Assembly: GCA_002733605.1 (NCBI GenBank)
Contig: NVWK01000006.1
Location: 157,263 to 221,262, forward strand
Source: Robiginitomaculum sp.
Lineage (GTDB): Bacteria; Pseudomonadota; Alphaproteobacteria; Caulobacterales; Maricaulaceae
Reading direction: 5' to 3'
Length of the DNA: 64,000 nucleotides
The notes beneath the pieces are model-generated. The model ran no database searches. It worked only from the letters and a program-made list of their open reading frames with translations, and was not told where the DNA came from. Positions 39,000-48,517 of this stretch are shown here, in pieces; position 1 is the stretch's first letter; each line of letters opens with the position of its first letter. The position numbers were made by a program, and so were the translations under genes.

Positions 39000-39545
39000 A
39001 CTACCTTCTTTGAGCATTTTGACCGCATAGGGTTCACCATTAAATAAATCAATGGCTAACAAAATTCCTGCGGGAAGGTCTTTCCCTGCATACGTGCCGA
39101 TGAAGTAGCCGTGTACGAAAAAATCCATAGCGCCTTTTTCTTTTCCATCATTTTCGCCTAAGCGTTGAATGTAGTAGTTGGCGGGAATTTTCTTCTTTGC
39201 AAACATGCGCATTAAGCCTTCACCGTATTTTTCGGCTTTTTCTTTTGGCATAGCGGGTGAAACATATATCGCAACACCGACAGCCGCGTTTGTCTTTGAA
39301 TAAACCATTGCCGTTGCAGTTGCCCCACGATCTTCGGGCTTGCCGCTTTCAAAATCATAATTTGGTGTAACCCAATGCCCTTTTAAGGAGGGCGTGGGCG
39401 CAGTGTTTTCTTGTGCGTAAATCGGGCTAGAGGCCAGTAAAAATGCCGCGCCTACAATGCCAATGATAATGTTGAAATACGGTCGTTTATCAAGGGTAGG
39501 GGTAAAATGATTACGGAAATATTGACGGCTAGGTAATTCAACTAC
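38994..39545 (-). pseudogene. exported protein without a usable start codon
   Basis: The frame is open from 39545 to the stop and reads well as protein (ELPSRQYFRNHF, a signal peptide FNIIIGIVGAAFLLASSPIY with AQ cleavage site, then GHWVTPNYDFESGKPEDRG and a 100-residue domain), but has no ATG, GTG or TTG before the Met at 39308, which is well inside the mature protein. Upstream is a stop at 39546-39548 and then the resolvase region. The gene seems to have lost its start through a rearrangement there. The family was not recognised. Confidence 0.5.
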
Positions 39546-39630
39546 TTAGCAAAACCAAAACTATCAGGGAGCGTGAAATGGCCAGTCTCGGAAAACGACC
39601 GTTTGTCGTCAATCAAGAGGAGAATACAGG

Positions 39631-40224
39631 ATGTACCAAAAACTAAAGCAATCAGTGACGGGCGTAATTTATTCATATGTGCGAACCTCCCGACACACAC
39701 AAAGGCAAGATCGTCAGATACTACGTCTAAAAGGCATTTCAGACGTTATGGTAACGGAGAAAGTCTCTGCTGATAGTGAGGAACGACCAAAGTTTGATGA
39801 GTTGCTCGCGAAGCTGAAAAATGGCGATATGCTTATCGTCTTGGATTTAGACCGCGCCTTTCGGGATATGATAACTGCGATTTTGGTTTTGTATGATCTA
39901 CAATCTCGCGGGGTTCAGTTTAAAATACTAAACAGCGATATTGATCTGGATAGTGAGCTTGGAAAGCTTATGTATATTATCAAAGCCCATTATGCGGAAA
40001 GCGAGTTGAATACGCTTAGGCGTAGAACTCGTGAAGGATTGGCGGCGGCTCGCAAACGCGGTGTTAGGTTGGGGAGGCCACATGCTTTGAATGATAATCA
40101 GGTTCAGCAGGCTTATAAACTCATGAAAAACCAAAAAATGCCAATTTACAAAGTTGCCCGAAAATTTGGTGTAGCGCACAGTACGCTTGCTTTGTCTTTT
40201 GAGCGCATGGGCTTCATGGTTTGA
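39631..40224 (+). CDS. small serine resolvase/invertase
   Basis: 197-aa site-specific recombinase. Catalytic Ser in YSYVRTSRHTQRQDRQ (TS in place of the usual VS), VLDLDRAFRDMI, the E-helix region HYAESELNTLRRRTREGL and a C-terminal helix-turn-helix (MPIYKVARKFGVAHSTLALS). GAGGAGAATACAGG precedes the ATG. Distinct from the large integrase of the element; it may resolve multimers, or be a remnant of the event that introduced the neighbouring cargo. Confidence 0.88.
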   Translation: MYQKLKQSVTGVIYSYVRTSRHTQRQDRQILRLKGISDVMVTEKVSADSEERPKFDELLAKLKNGDMLIVLDLDRAFRDMITAILVLYDLQSRGVQFKILNSDIDLDSELGKLMYIIKAHYAESELNTLRRRTREGLAAARKRGVRLGRPHALNDNQVQQAYKLMKNQKMPIYKVARKFGVAHSTLALSFERMGFMV

Positions 40225-40321
40225 CGGCAGATTCAGATTAGCACGTTTTTATGAGGGCTCCGAATATGTGGAAACCTCGCTTTATTCGCGATCAAATCTA
40301 GTCAACGAGTTTTGCCCCATA

Positions 40322-40362
40322 CAGGAACGATCACTGCTGCAAGAGCAAGGGGTAATGTCCTC
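40322..40362. repeat. left cargo-flanking direct repeat
   Basis: CAGGAACGATCACTGCTGCA continues into AGAGCAAGGGGTAATGTCCT and is repeated imperfectly at 48518-48560 (AACGATCACTG and TGCAAG identical; weaker identity beyond to CCTCA). The two copies bracket the defence cargo. Confidence 0.5.
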
Positions 40363-40486
40363 ATGTGAGCACAAACGTCGAAACTTGGAATATTTGCAAC
40401 ACGACACTAAGGATATATTAGTACCCTAAATGTTTGCATAGAGCACTTATTTTAGTAAATGCGTCAAATTGTCAAAACTCAATCTA

Positions 40487-40561
40487 TTATTTTTTATATT
40501 GTAAGCAGGCTACAATCAATGTTGCGAATGCGATAATTATAATTATGTAGTCTATAAACAT
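40487..40561 (-). CDS. 24-aa hydrophobic peptide with sequestered ribosome site
   Basis: ATG after TAGGAGAAAGTT encodes MFIDYIIIIIAFATLIVACL plus QYKK: one transmembrane helix with a charged end, like small membrane toxins of type I systems. The ribosome site TAGGAG can pair with CTCCTA 12 nt upstream (arms 40567-40572 and 40585-40590), a common way to silence such toxins. No antisense RNA was identified. The rest of the 519-nt gap 40225-40743 holds only the flanking repeat. Confidence 0.4.
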   Translation of the reverse strand: MFIDYIIIIIAFATLIVACLQYKK

Positions 40562-40743
40562 AACTTTCTCCTAAGTGATAAATTATAGGAGTATTATCTT
40601 ATTTAATATTGGCTGCCGCAATATTTTTGATCCGTTTTCTCTAGGCGCAGCGTTCATTTTTATTCAAAATCATTCGACTAGTAATTGTTCTCTTCTTCGA
40701 TAAAAAATGTAATTGTGAAACCGAGTAATGAGGAAATGCTAGA

Positions 40744-41763
40744 ATGCAGAGAGAAAAAATTCACAAAATGGTTTGGGACGTTGAAGGAAAGATTGATGTT
40801 TTGAAATTGGTATTGAAAGAAGCCAACGTATTAACAAACACGAAACAAATAACTCTTGCGAATAAATGTGACATTAAGCCATCGACTTTATCGACGGCAA
40901 TTCGCCAAAATGAGTGGTCTGAAAACATTATGGATAAGTTATCAAAAATCGGTAACTTTGACGTATTTCATTCGTCTTGGATAGATCGTGATTTTGATGA
41001 TACGAAACGTCAAAACCTTCTAGGAGAACTTAATAATGGCAGCGTATCCGAATATGCAGGCCAAGATACAGTAGAAAACTTTGAAATATACATTCGGGAA
41101 ATTTGGGAGGAAACAAATGATATTGAAGTTCGAATTAATGCGGAAAGCCCCAAACTTGTAGAACACATATTGACTTCTTTTGCGTTCGAAGGAAGTTCAC
41201 AACAGAGTTGTAGTGATGGATACCCCCTAAGTTTACACTTGTCTCTAGAAATCGAAAATTTTCAAAGTAACGGGTATTTATATGGATTTAACACACTAAA
41301 ATTAGCACTGAAAGAAATAAAGAAAAGCAAAATAATCACTATAAGGCGGTTTGCAAAATCAAAACCAGAAACGTTAAACCCTACAGGAAAACCCGCAACT
41401 ATTACTCTGCAAGGAACGAGAAAAGAACCAAACTGGCTCGTACAGGCACAAAAAGAAACTCTTGCAGGATATTATTGTGTTTCTGATATACCTATTTGTT
41501 CCCTTATCGATTATAAAATGGGGGATCGTTATTTGGCAACAGTTCAAGCTGATGTATTAAATGGGCACCTGATGGTTGTTGATTCTGAACTAAACATCTC
41601 TCCAGTACATTTATCTAATAATAAAACAACTATGATTGAAGCATTATTTGCTGATAGTCTTGCGAATACACAGGTGAACGGTTGGGTTACTCTTGGAAAA
41701 CACGATATCGAAATAGTTGAAGCAAATAAGCTGGAACTGCATGGATTTAACGGTGCTTTCTAA
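40744..41763 (+). CDS. HTH-containing partner of the MreB-like protein
   Basis: 339 aa, not recognised. N-terminal helical region with a likely helix-turn-helix (TKQITLANKCDIKPSTLSTA, residues ~34-53), then an alpha/beta part without known catalytic motif (residues ~90-330; LSLHLSLEIENFQSNGYLYG, ATITLQGTRKEPNWLVQAQK). GAGGAAATGCTAGA precedes the ATG. The end overlaps the MreB-like gene start, implying coupled translation and joint function. The Cys-Asp-Ile-Lys-Pro-Ser-Thr turn resembles CGLDPKTF in the partner, so both may share a related N-terminal helical module. Confidence 0.65.
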   Translation: MQREKIHKMVWDVEGKIDVLKLVLKEANVLTNTKQITLANKCDIKPSTLSTAIRQNEWSENIMDKLSKIGNFDVFHSSWIDRDFDDTKRQNLLGELNNGSVSEYAGQDTVENFEIYIREIWEETNDIEVRINAESPKLVEHILTSFAFEGSSQQSCSDGYPLSLHLSLEIENFQSNGYLYGFNTLKLALKEIKKSKIITIRRFAKSKPETLNPTGKPATITLQGTRKEPNWLVQAQKETLAGYYCVSDIPICSLIDYKMGDRYLATVQADVLNGHLMVVDSELNISPVHLSNNKTTMIEALFADSLANTQVNGWVTLGKHDIEIVEANKLELHGFNGAF

Positions 41764-43195
41764 CCGTGTGAATAGCATAAAAATGCTTTCCGATCGTATC
41801 AAAGCAATAGAAAATGCTCACACTAATGATATCACTAAGCTTACTGAAATGTGTGGTCTAGACCCTAAGACTTTTTTTCGTGGGAAAAAACTCAATGATG
41901 TCGATTTTTCAAGAACCAATTTATCTGGATATGATTTAAGGGGGGCTAGTTTAGAAGGATGTAAATGGCGTAAATCTTATATTAGCGAAACTGTATTTGA
42001 TGCTAAACAATTATCAAGGCCTGAAATTAAAAAAGCTTTGGCTTGGAGTAAAAAACGCGCTCGAACCAACCAGTTTTTTCTAAAACCTTCAAGTGGTTTA
42101 GAAGTATTGAAAAACTTATTTACTGCTCCATCAATTGGTATCCAACTGGGTGTTTCAGAAGTGTTTGTGTACATAAAGGGGCGCAATATTGTCCTAAATG
42201 AACCATCAATTGTTGCATATTCAATAAAAAATGGTCGTAGAGAAATTTTCGCGATAGGCAGTGATGCACCCATGATGCGCGACCGTACATCAGGACATAT
42301 CGAAGTTGTTTCCCCGATGCAAGGTGGTATGATTATGGATTTCGAAGCAGTCGAATCGATGATTGAGCATTTTATAAAAAAATCACAAAACCGCCGTTAT
42401 CTTATACGTCCACAGGTCGTGATCTCTATACCGTCTTGGGCAACGGCTGTTGAACGCCGTGCTATTCAGGATAGTGGAGTACGAGCCGGCGCACGTATAG
42501 TGTATTTGATCGCAGAACCTGTGGTGGTGGCTCTGGGGGCTGGCTTGCCGATCTCTGAACCTTCTGGTTCTATGGTGGTGAATATTTGTGGTGGTACGAC
42601 AGAGGTGTCAGTGTTGTCGCTTGACGGCATTGTATATTTGAGCTCTGTACGTGTGGGCAGTGATACCATGGACGGTGCCATTATTCAATATGTGCGCCGT
42701 ACAACCAACCTTTTGCTGGGCGATATGAGCGCGGAACACGTGAGGAAAGAAATTGGATCCGCCCAAATGCCTGAAGACAATGAAGGCATGACAACCCAAA
42801 TTAAAGGTCGCAATCTCATGAATGGTGCGCCGCAAGAAACCCGCGTCACCGAAGCCATGATTGCCGAAGCTCTATTCGAACCAGTTGAACAAATTGTTGA
42901 AGTCGTAAAGAATGTACTTGAATCCATACCGCCAGAATTGGCTGTGGATATTTTGGATAAAGGGATTGTGCTTACTGGAGGTGGGGCGTTATTACGTAAT
43001 CTGGATGCAGAACTCCGTAATCGTACAGGCCTACCTGTGTCTATAGCAGATAACCCTCTGAGTTGTACGATAGATGGTATTAGCCTTGTTATTGACAATT
43101 TTGAAAAGTGGAAATCTATATTACTTCAAGATACGATGTTTCCTGAAAGGCAAAAATTTAAATCTGTCTCATTTTATATGAAGACGGACAATTAA
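41741..43195 (+). CDS. pentapeptide-repeat/MreB-like actin fusion
   Basis: 484 aa from the ATG at 41741 (TTG 41717 and ATG 41783 are alternatives). After a short helical head come eight pentapeptide repeats in strict register (about residues 52-91: DVDFS RTNLS GYDLR GASLE). From residue ~131 the protein is a near full MreB actin: VYIKGRNIVLNEPSIVAYS, RTSGHIEVVSPMQGGMI, SVRVGSDTMDGAIIQY, GIVLTGGGALLRNLD, GLPVSIADNPLSC. Nucleotide-site motifs are altered: phosphate-1 DLGT is QLGV, phosphate-2 DIGGGT is NICGGT, and IEEP is IAEP. It may therefore bind but not hydrolyse ATP, acting as a decoy, sensor or poison of host MreB. A housekeeping MreB would not be fused or carried on an element. Confidence 0.85.
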   Translation: MDLTVLSNRVNSIKMLSDRIKAIENAHTNDITKLTEMCGLDPKTFFRGKKLNDVDFSRTNLSGYDLRGASLEGCKWRKSYISETVFDAKQLSRPEIKKALAWSKKRARTNQFFLKPSSGLEVLKNLFTAPSIGIQLGVSEVFVYIKGRNIVLNEPSIVAYSIKNGRREIFAIGSDAPMMRDRTSGHIEVVSPMQGGMIMDFEAVESMIEHFIKKSQNRRYLIRPQVVISIPSWATAVERRAIQDSGVRAGARIVYLIAEPVVVALGAGLPISEPSGSMVVNICGGTTEVSVLSLDGIVYLSSVRVGSDTMDGAIIQYVRRTTNLLLGDMSAEHVRKEIGSAQMPEDNEGMTTQIKGRNLMNGAPQETRVTEAMIAEALFEPVEQIVEVVKNVLESIPPELAVDILDKGIVLTGGGALLRNLDAELRNRTGLPVSIADNPLSCTIDGISLVIDNFEKWKSILLQDTMFPERQKFKSVSFYMKTDN

Positions 43196-43206
43196 GCGCT
43201 TTTATG

Positions 43207-44598
43207 TCATTTGTTTTGTTTTAACTGGGATTCTAATATCTCATTCAGCACTTCTGGTAGACGGTGTTGAACTCTTTTATCCAACCAATCAACTTTTTCT
43301 TCTTCCAGTATAATTTTTGCATTGATTGAAATTGGTTTACGCAAATTCGTAGCACTGATTTTTAATTTTAGATCGGCAGTAGTCGGCAGTTTACTCCATA
43401 AGCAAACCCAGATATTTGCATCTCTAATTTCTGTTGCTCTAAAATCCTTACATTGCGTAGCGCTCTCTCTCTCTCCAACTTCGGGGCGCTTTTGCCAATA
43501 AAATGCAGTTGGGTCTCGCTCTCGGTTAGCATTAAACAACATATTTCTGCTAAAATCATGAAAACCATGCCCTAACTTTGGTTTCTTAGGAGGTATTGGA
43601 AAGTTCAAATCTCCAAATAACGTATCAACCGATTTTTCGTCTGCCAATAAATAAAACTCGTCTGATATGCTGCAGTCAATGCGCAGTCCATCAGCAGCTA
43701 CAGAGCCATCGTTACTGACAAAATAAGGAATTGGTTGTGCATGGCTCACATCATTTACTTTTTCATGTAAGTTTTCAAAGAACTGCCTTACCTCAGCCTC
43801 AAATTCTCCATATTTTTCTAAGTATCGAGCCTTATCTGCCGCACTGTATGCGTTGCGATTTAGTGATACCATCATAACTAGAGCGCTAGTCGAAACTGGA
43901 ATGTGATGTGGCGGATTAGCCGTGATATAAGAATTGGTCAATTTATCGACTAGGCGTGCATCTAAAGCTGGTAAAATTGGTACGATAAGTTTGAATTCGT
44001 CCCTTATGTTAGTCGCAGCACCAAACCCCGATTCTATTATTGGATTACTTGCGGTAGCCGCTTCAAGTTGTTTTTTTAGTGCTCGTATATTGAGCTGCTC
44101 TGTTGTCGGTTCAGGATCCAAAAACCAACTATCAGGCGGTTCTATAGCATCAATCCCTAGACGCCGTGCTGAAATAATAGGTCCACTATCGAAACTAAAG
44201 ACTTTTGCGCCATTTTCAAAATTATAGGTATCTGCCACTAAATGATCATCTGGCTTTGATGAATCAAGTTTTGGAAATTTAGTCCAATCCGTTGTATGTA
44301 AGTCCGCGATGACAATCCTCACAGTAAGTGGACTCTCGCGTAAAATTAGAGCCATGCCTTCATTTTTAGAGGCAGCCTTTATACTGCGTAATGCCATTCG
44401 CGCACGGTCACGTTTTCTTCCGTTGCTACCAACTTTAAAAACATCTAATTCTTCAATTATTCTTGACGAAATCATTAAATCAACGGTTTTTGCTTTTGGA
44501 AATATTGCTCTCCACGGCAAGTCTTTTAAATCCCTCAAATGAATGAAAGAATTTGTATCAATGAATAGAGTGATGTTCGTATCGTGGTAGTCAGTCAT
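43207..44598 (-). CDS. PIN-domain nuclease-like protein
   Basis: 463 aa. N-terminal PIN fold: LFIDTNSFIHL (Asp14), SRIIEELDVFK, KPDDHLVADTY and VFSFDSGP supply the acidic residues for metal-dependent RNA cleavage. The remaining ~280 residues are not recognised and include YSAADKARYLEKYGEFEAEV. No antitoxin is adjacent, unlike VapBC. It is convergent with the MreB-like gene, 11 nt apart. The 340-nt gap upstream (44599-44938) carries the divergent promoters of this gene and of the ABC-3C operon; nothing else was seen in it. Confidence 0.7.
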   Translation of the reverse strand: MTDYHDTNITLFIDTNSFIHLRDLKDLPWRAIFPKAKTVDLMISSRIIEELDVFKVGSNGRKRDRARMALRSIKAASKNEGMALILRESPLTVRIVIADLHTTDWTKFPKLDSSKPDDHLVADTYNFENGAKVFSFDSGPIISARRLGIDAIEPPDSWFLDPEPTTEQLNIRALKKQLEAATASNPIIESGFGAATNIRDEFKLIVPILPALDARLVDKLTNSYITANPPHHIPVSTSALVMMVSLNRNAYSAADKARYLEKYGEFEAEVRQFFENLHEKVNDVSHAQPIPYFVSNDGSVAADGLRIDCSISDEFYLLADEKSVDTLFGDLNFPIPPKKPKLGHGFHDFSRNMLFNANRERDPTAFYWQKRPEVGERESATQCKDFRATEIRDANIWVCLWSKLPTTADLKLKISATNLRKPISINAKIILEEEKVDWLDKRVQHRLPEVLNEILESQLKQNK

Positions 44599-44938
44599 AA
44601 TGCCTCTGATTCTGTCTTACTCTATACACGGATAATCTGCATTGGTTGATTTTATCATGTTCTTATATTGAACTAGGATGATACCATTGTTCCTGTCGAT
44701 AATTCTACAATGGCACCAGAAACCTATGCCAATTCCTCTTAGCTAACCTCAGTTTCTGTGTCGCTTGATAACGCTATACAAATATCGCTTTTGCAGTTTC
44801 ATTGTTGGTACCGCGGTTTTTTAAAGAAGTTGCAGAAGCTTTAAACTCCATCTGTACATTGACCTATGGTTGTAAATGATTATACCATGAACTGTTCTAT
44901 ATTATGCTCAAACGTAATGTGTAGATTTGTGAGGAATA

Positions 44939-46051
44939 TTGAGCTTGCTTGAAGAAAATTTAGAAGACTATGTGCTTCCAACCCCTACGGCAAAAACAGA
45001 AGAAATTGTTGCTCCGCAACTTTTAGCTGGGCATGGAAAACCGCCACCCCCTCAACAGCTAATCCTATTATATTCCGCTGACGACTGGGAAGAGTTTTTA
45101 TTAGAATGGGCATACTACCAAAAGGAACAGTATAAACTTGTAATACGGTTAGGTGGTGCGAATGATTTTGGTGTCGACGTCGCATGTTTTACTAGCAATA
45201 AATGGTTTTTAGGAGAATGGGACAATTATCAGTGCAAACACTATAAAAACTCATTAACACCTAAAACTGCTTTGGCAGAGATTGGAAAACTATTGTGGCA
45301 TGTTTTTTCCAAAAATCTTACAAAACCGCGAAAATATTATTTTTTCGCTCCTAAAGACTGCGGGCCATCATTAATAAAGTTGTTACTCGACAAAAAAAAG
45401 TTAAAATCAGAATTACTTAACAAGTGGGATGAATGGTGTGCAAAATCCATCACAAGCACAAAAGAAGTAAAACTTGAGGGAGATTTTGCCGATTTTGTTG
45501 AGGGGTTTGATTTTTCTATTTTTGAGTATAAACCCTCACTCCAAGTTATAGAAGAGCATGCACACACTCCCTATCATTCATATCGTTTTTTCAAGACCCT
45601 TGATGGTCGTCCTATGCCCAAAAAACCTCCTATAGAATATGCAGGAAACGAAACCAGATATATCGCTCAATTATTCGAAGCTTACTCCGATCATCTCGGT
45701 ATCGCAGTCGAAGATTTTGACGCTACGCAAGACCAAATGATCTCACGCCATTTTCTACGACAACGCGAAAATTTTTATTATGCTGAAGCGCTTAAATTAT
45801 TTTCAAGAGATTCCGTGCCGCCAGGTACTTTTGAAATTCTTCAAAACGAAATGCTCAGTGGTGTGATCGACATTGCTGAAGAAACGCATGATGACGGATA
45901 TAGGCGAGTTAAAGCCGTAACTACTTATGCCCAAACTTTGACCTTCCCATCAAACTTGTTGCACCAAGTAATGCAGGTTCAGGACAAGCACGGAATATGC
46001 CACCAATTAGCAAACGATAACAAATTATGTTGGGTTCCAAATGACGACTGA
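44939..46051 (+). CDS. ABC-3C system effector with restriction-endonuclease-like domain
   Basis: 370 aa, TTG start after GAGGAATA. The N-terminal domain has a PD-(D/E)xK-type pattern (GGANDFGVDVACF with Asp80, WDNYQCKHY with Gln98/Lys100), as in Mrr-like nucleases; the C-terminal ~170 residues (YIAQLFEAYSDHLGIAVEDF, HFLRQRENFYYAEALKLFSR) match the shared C-terminal module of ABC-3C effectors. First gene of a three-gene operon, overlapping the next by 11 nt. Expected to be released or triggered by the ATPase on phage attack. Confidence 0.8.
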   Translation: MSLLEENLEDYVLPTPTAKTEEIVAPQLLAGHGKPPPPQQLILLYSADDWEEFLLEWAYYQKEQYKLVIRLGGANDFGVDVACFTSNKWFLGEWDNYQCKHYKNSLTPKTALAEIGKLLWHVFSKNLTKPRKYYFFAPKDCGPSLIKLLLDKKKLKSELLNKWDEWCAKSITSTKEVKLEGDFADFVEGFDFSIFEYKPSLQVIEEHAHTPYHSYRFFKTLDGRPMPKKPPIEYAGNETRYIAQLFEAYSDHLGIAVEDFDATQDQMISRHFLRQRENFYYAEALKLFSRDSVPPGTFEILQNEMLSGVIDIAEETHDDGYRRVKAVTTYAQTLTFPSNLLHQVMQVQDKHGICHQLANDNKLCWVPNDD

Positions 46052-46541
46052 AAAAACCAATCATTTAAATCCATTTAATACTCCCTTTGAAACAGGGCTA
46101 AGGGCAATTTGTATCCTTGAAGCAAATGCAGACTTGATTTTTGACCTTCATCACATGTTAGCATTTGACCATCTTGTCGTGCATTCAGGAGACATCGACG
46201 GGGGACCAGATAGCTTACATATTGAAGCTCAGAACAGAAATGGTGAATTGCTTATCAGGCGGCCTATTATTGAAAACGGGTTAAACCTAATGGAAAGCAA
46301 AGGTCTTATATACCGTATCTTTAACGAAGATGGTATAGGTTACCAAGCTACAGATTTTGCGTCAGTATTCCTCAATAGCATGACAAGTAATTACATTGCA
46401 GAGCTAAGAAAACGTGCTACGTGGGCTGTTGGTTTATTTGCTTCTGTTGAGGGTAGTTTCTTTGCGGAAGTTTTCAATGTCGCGTTTGATCGCTGGACTA
46501 CTGAATTCCAGTTTTCAGAAATATCTTTGGAGGGGCGTTAG
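46041..46541 (+). CDS. ABC-3C middle component
   Basis: 166 aa, the signature protein of ABC three-component systems: [59 protein letters not shown] and the end [19 protein letters not shown]. It bridges the nuclease-like effector and the ATPase and overlaps both reading frames' boundaries (11 nt upstream, 0 nt downstream). Confidence 0.85.
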
Positions 46542-48407
46542 ATGTATTCTGGCATGCAACTTCGGCACCTTTCTTTTTCGGGACCACATAAAAACACTGC
46601 TCATATAAAGTTCGGTAGTGGTTTAAATCTCATATATGGGTATTCGAATACGGGTAAATCATCCATTTTTGATGCAATTGATTTTGTATTAGGAAGAGAT
46701 CACAATAAAAAACCGCTCAAAGAAATTCCTGAGCATGAAGGATATGATCTAATTCACCTCGGTATTTCATTCGGTAAAGCAGAAAATTATACTCTTGTAA
46801 GGTCTTTGCGTGGCGGAAGTTTGCAGTGTTTCTCTGGGCTTCACCTTGTCACAGACGATGTGGAAGAAATCGAAGTGCTACGCTCGGGGAAAGAAACCAA
46901 GAGCGAAAGATCTCTAAATGACTTCATTTTAGAGAAACTCGGCCTCAATGAAAAATTTCTAAAGCGAAACTCTAATAATGATAAGAGCCGCCTGACAGTA
47001 AGGTCTTTACTGCCGTTGTATTTGGTAAGTGAAACTGAAATTCAAAGAGAAAGTTCGCCATATATCAGTGACCAATTTACTCAAAAGACCGTAGATGCTT
47101 CGCGCTTAAAGTTTCTTCTCACTGGCGTGGATGATAAAAAGCTTATTACCGAAGAAAAAGAAACTGTCCGACTATCAAGAACGGCTCGCTTAAGTATAAT
47201 AGAGGAACTCATAGAGGAGCAAAAAAAGCGCATTACCAAGCGCATTGGAGAGGAAGTAACACAAGAGGATTTAGAAGATCAGCTCGAAAAATTATCGTCC
47301 AGAATGAAAACGCTCTCGGATGAGCTGGAAATGTCTGAAAGTACATTTAATGAGATTGTGGTTGAAAGGAATAATACCCGCACATCATTGAGACATAATA
47401 ACGAAAGACTGGCTGAAATTTTAGAAATGCAAGAACGATTCAAGCTGTTGAATATCCAATATTCATCCGATTTGAGGCGACTTGAAGGTACTTTAGAGGC
47501 AGGGTCTTTGTTCAAAGAATTGCCAACTATTGTATGCCCCCTTTGTGGAACTAAACCAGAAAATCAGGAAGCACATTCTGACTGTATAGGTGATATTCCT
47601 GAACTTATTGATGCTGCTAACATGGAAATTGACAAAATTAATTTGCTTAAATCCGAATTGTCTACCTTATTGGCACAGCTTAAAACCGAGGAACAACAAA
47701 TAAATTTGGCAATCCCTGAATTGAGAAAATCCCTTAATAACCACAACAAACGTATTTCAGAACTATCTCCTGAAATTTCAAAAAAAAGGTCTTCATTTTT
47801 GGAAACATCTAGCGTCAAAACAACAGTGACAAAATCGTTAGATATGTTTGTAGAATTGCATCGTTTTGAGCAAAAGAAGTCGTTAATAGAGAAAGAAGCT
47901 CCCGTAAAGGCAGATGTCGACAAGCCAAGTGAAGGACTTCCGACCAAATCATTACACGATCTATCTGTAGTGTTTCAACGATTGCTCAAAGCTTGGAACT
48001 TCATTGAAGAGCCAGATGCCCATTTTGACAAGGACACAAAAGACTTCGTTATTGATGGAAAACATCGCTCCAGTAATGGTAAAGGCCATCGCGCTATTAC
48101 CCATACAGCAGCAACACTAGCATTGTTAAAGTATGCTGAGACAAAGGCCACCCCAACACTCGGGTTCGCATTAATCGATACACCTTTACTAGCGTATGAG
48201 CGGCCTGAAAATGATGATGATGACCTATCTGACACAGATGTGAATTTACAATTTTTGAGAGATTTAAAAAACTGGCGCTCAACACAAGTGATAATCATTG
48301 AGAATCGTAAATCCATTCCATCTGAATTCGCCGATGGTGTTCAGATAACTCATTTTACAAAAAATGAAGCTACTGGTACATACGGATTTTTTCCAGTATC
48401 TGAATAA
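46542..48407 (+). CDS. ABC-3C SMC/Rad50-like ATPase (DUF3732 type)
   Basis: 621 aa. Walker A GYSNTGKS at residues 33-40, long coiled-coil arms with a zinc-hook-like CPLCG (Cys332, Cys335), and a C-terminal ATPase half with [18 protein letters not shown] (signature region) and [16 protein letters not shown] (Walker B region). This is the sensor/motor of the three-component system, presumably recognising foreign DNA structures. The ATG directly follows the stop of the middle component. Confidence 0.85.
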
Positions 48408-48517
48408 TTAGACGTGATTTTCTACGTTTTTATTAAATTTACTTTTTCTAAGAACGGGTATGCGCATCCGAGCCGCGCTCTACGGCTTTGCCGCCAAGCC
48501 TGTAGTCTTAGCCTATT

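Noticed and set aside
39584..39620. Tn3-family terminal inverted repeat before the resolvase
   Set aside because: Only a short stretch (TCTCGGAAAACG) is similar and no partner repeat or transposase was found; kept as a remark only.
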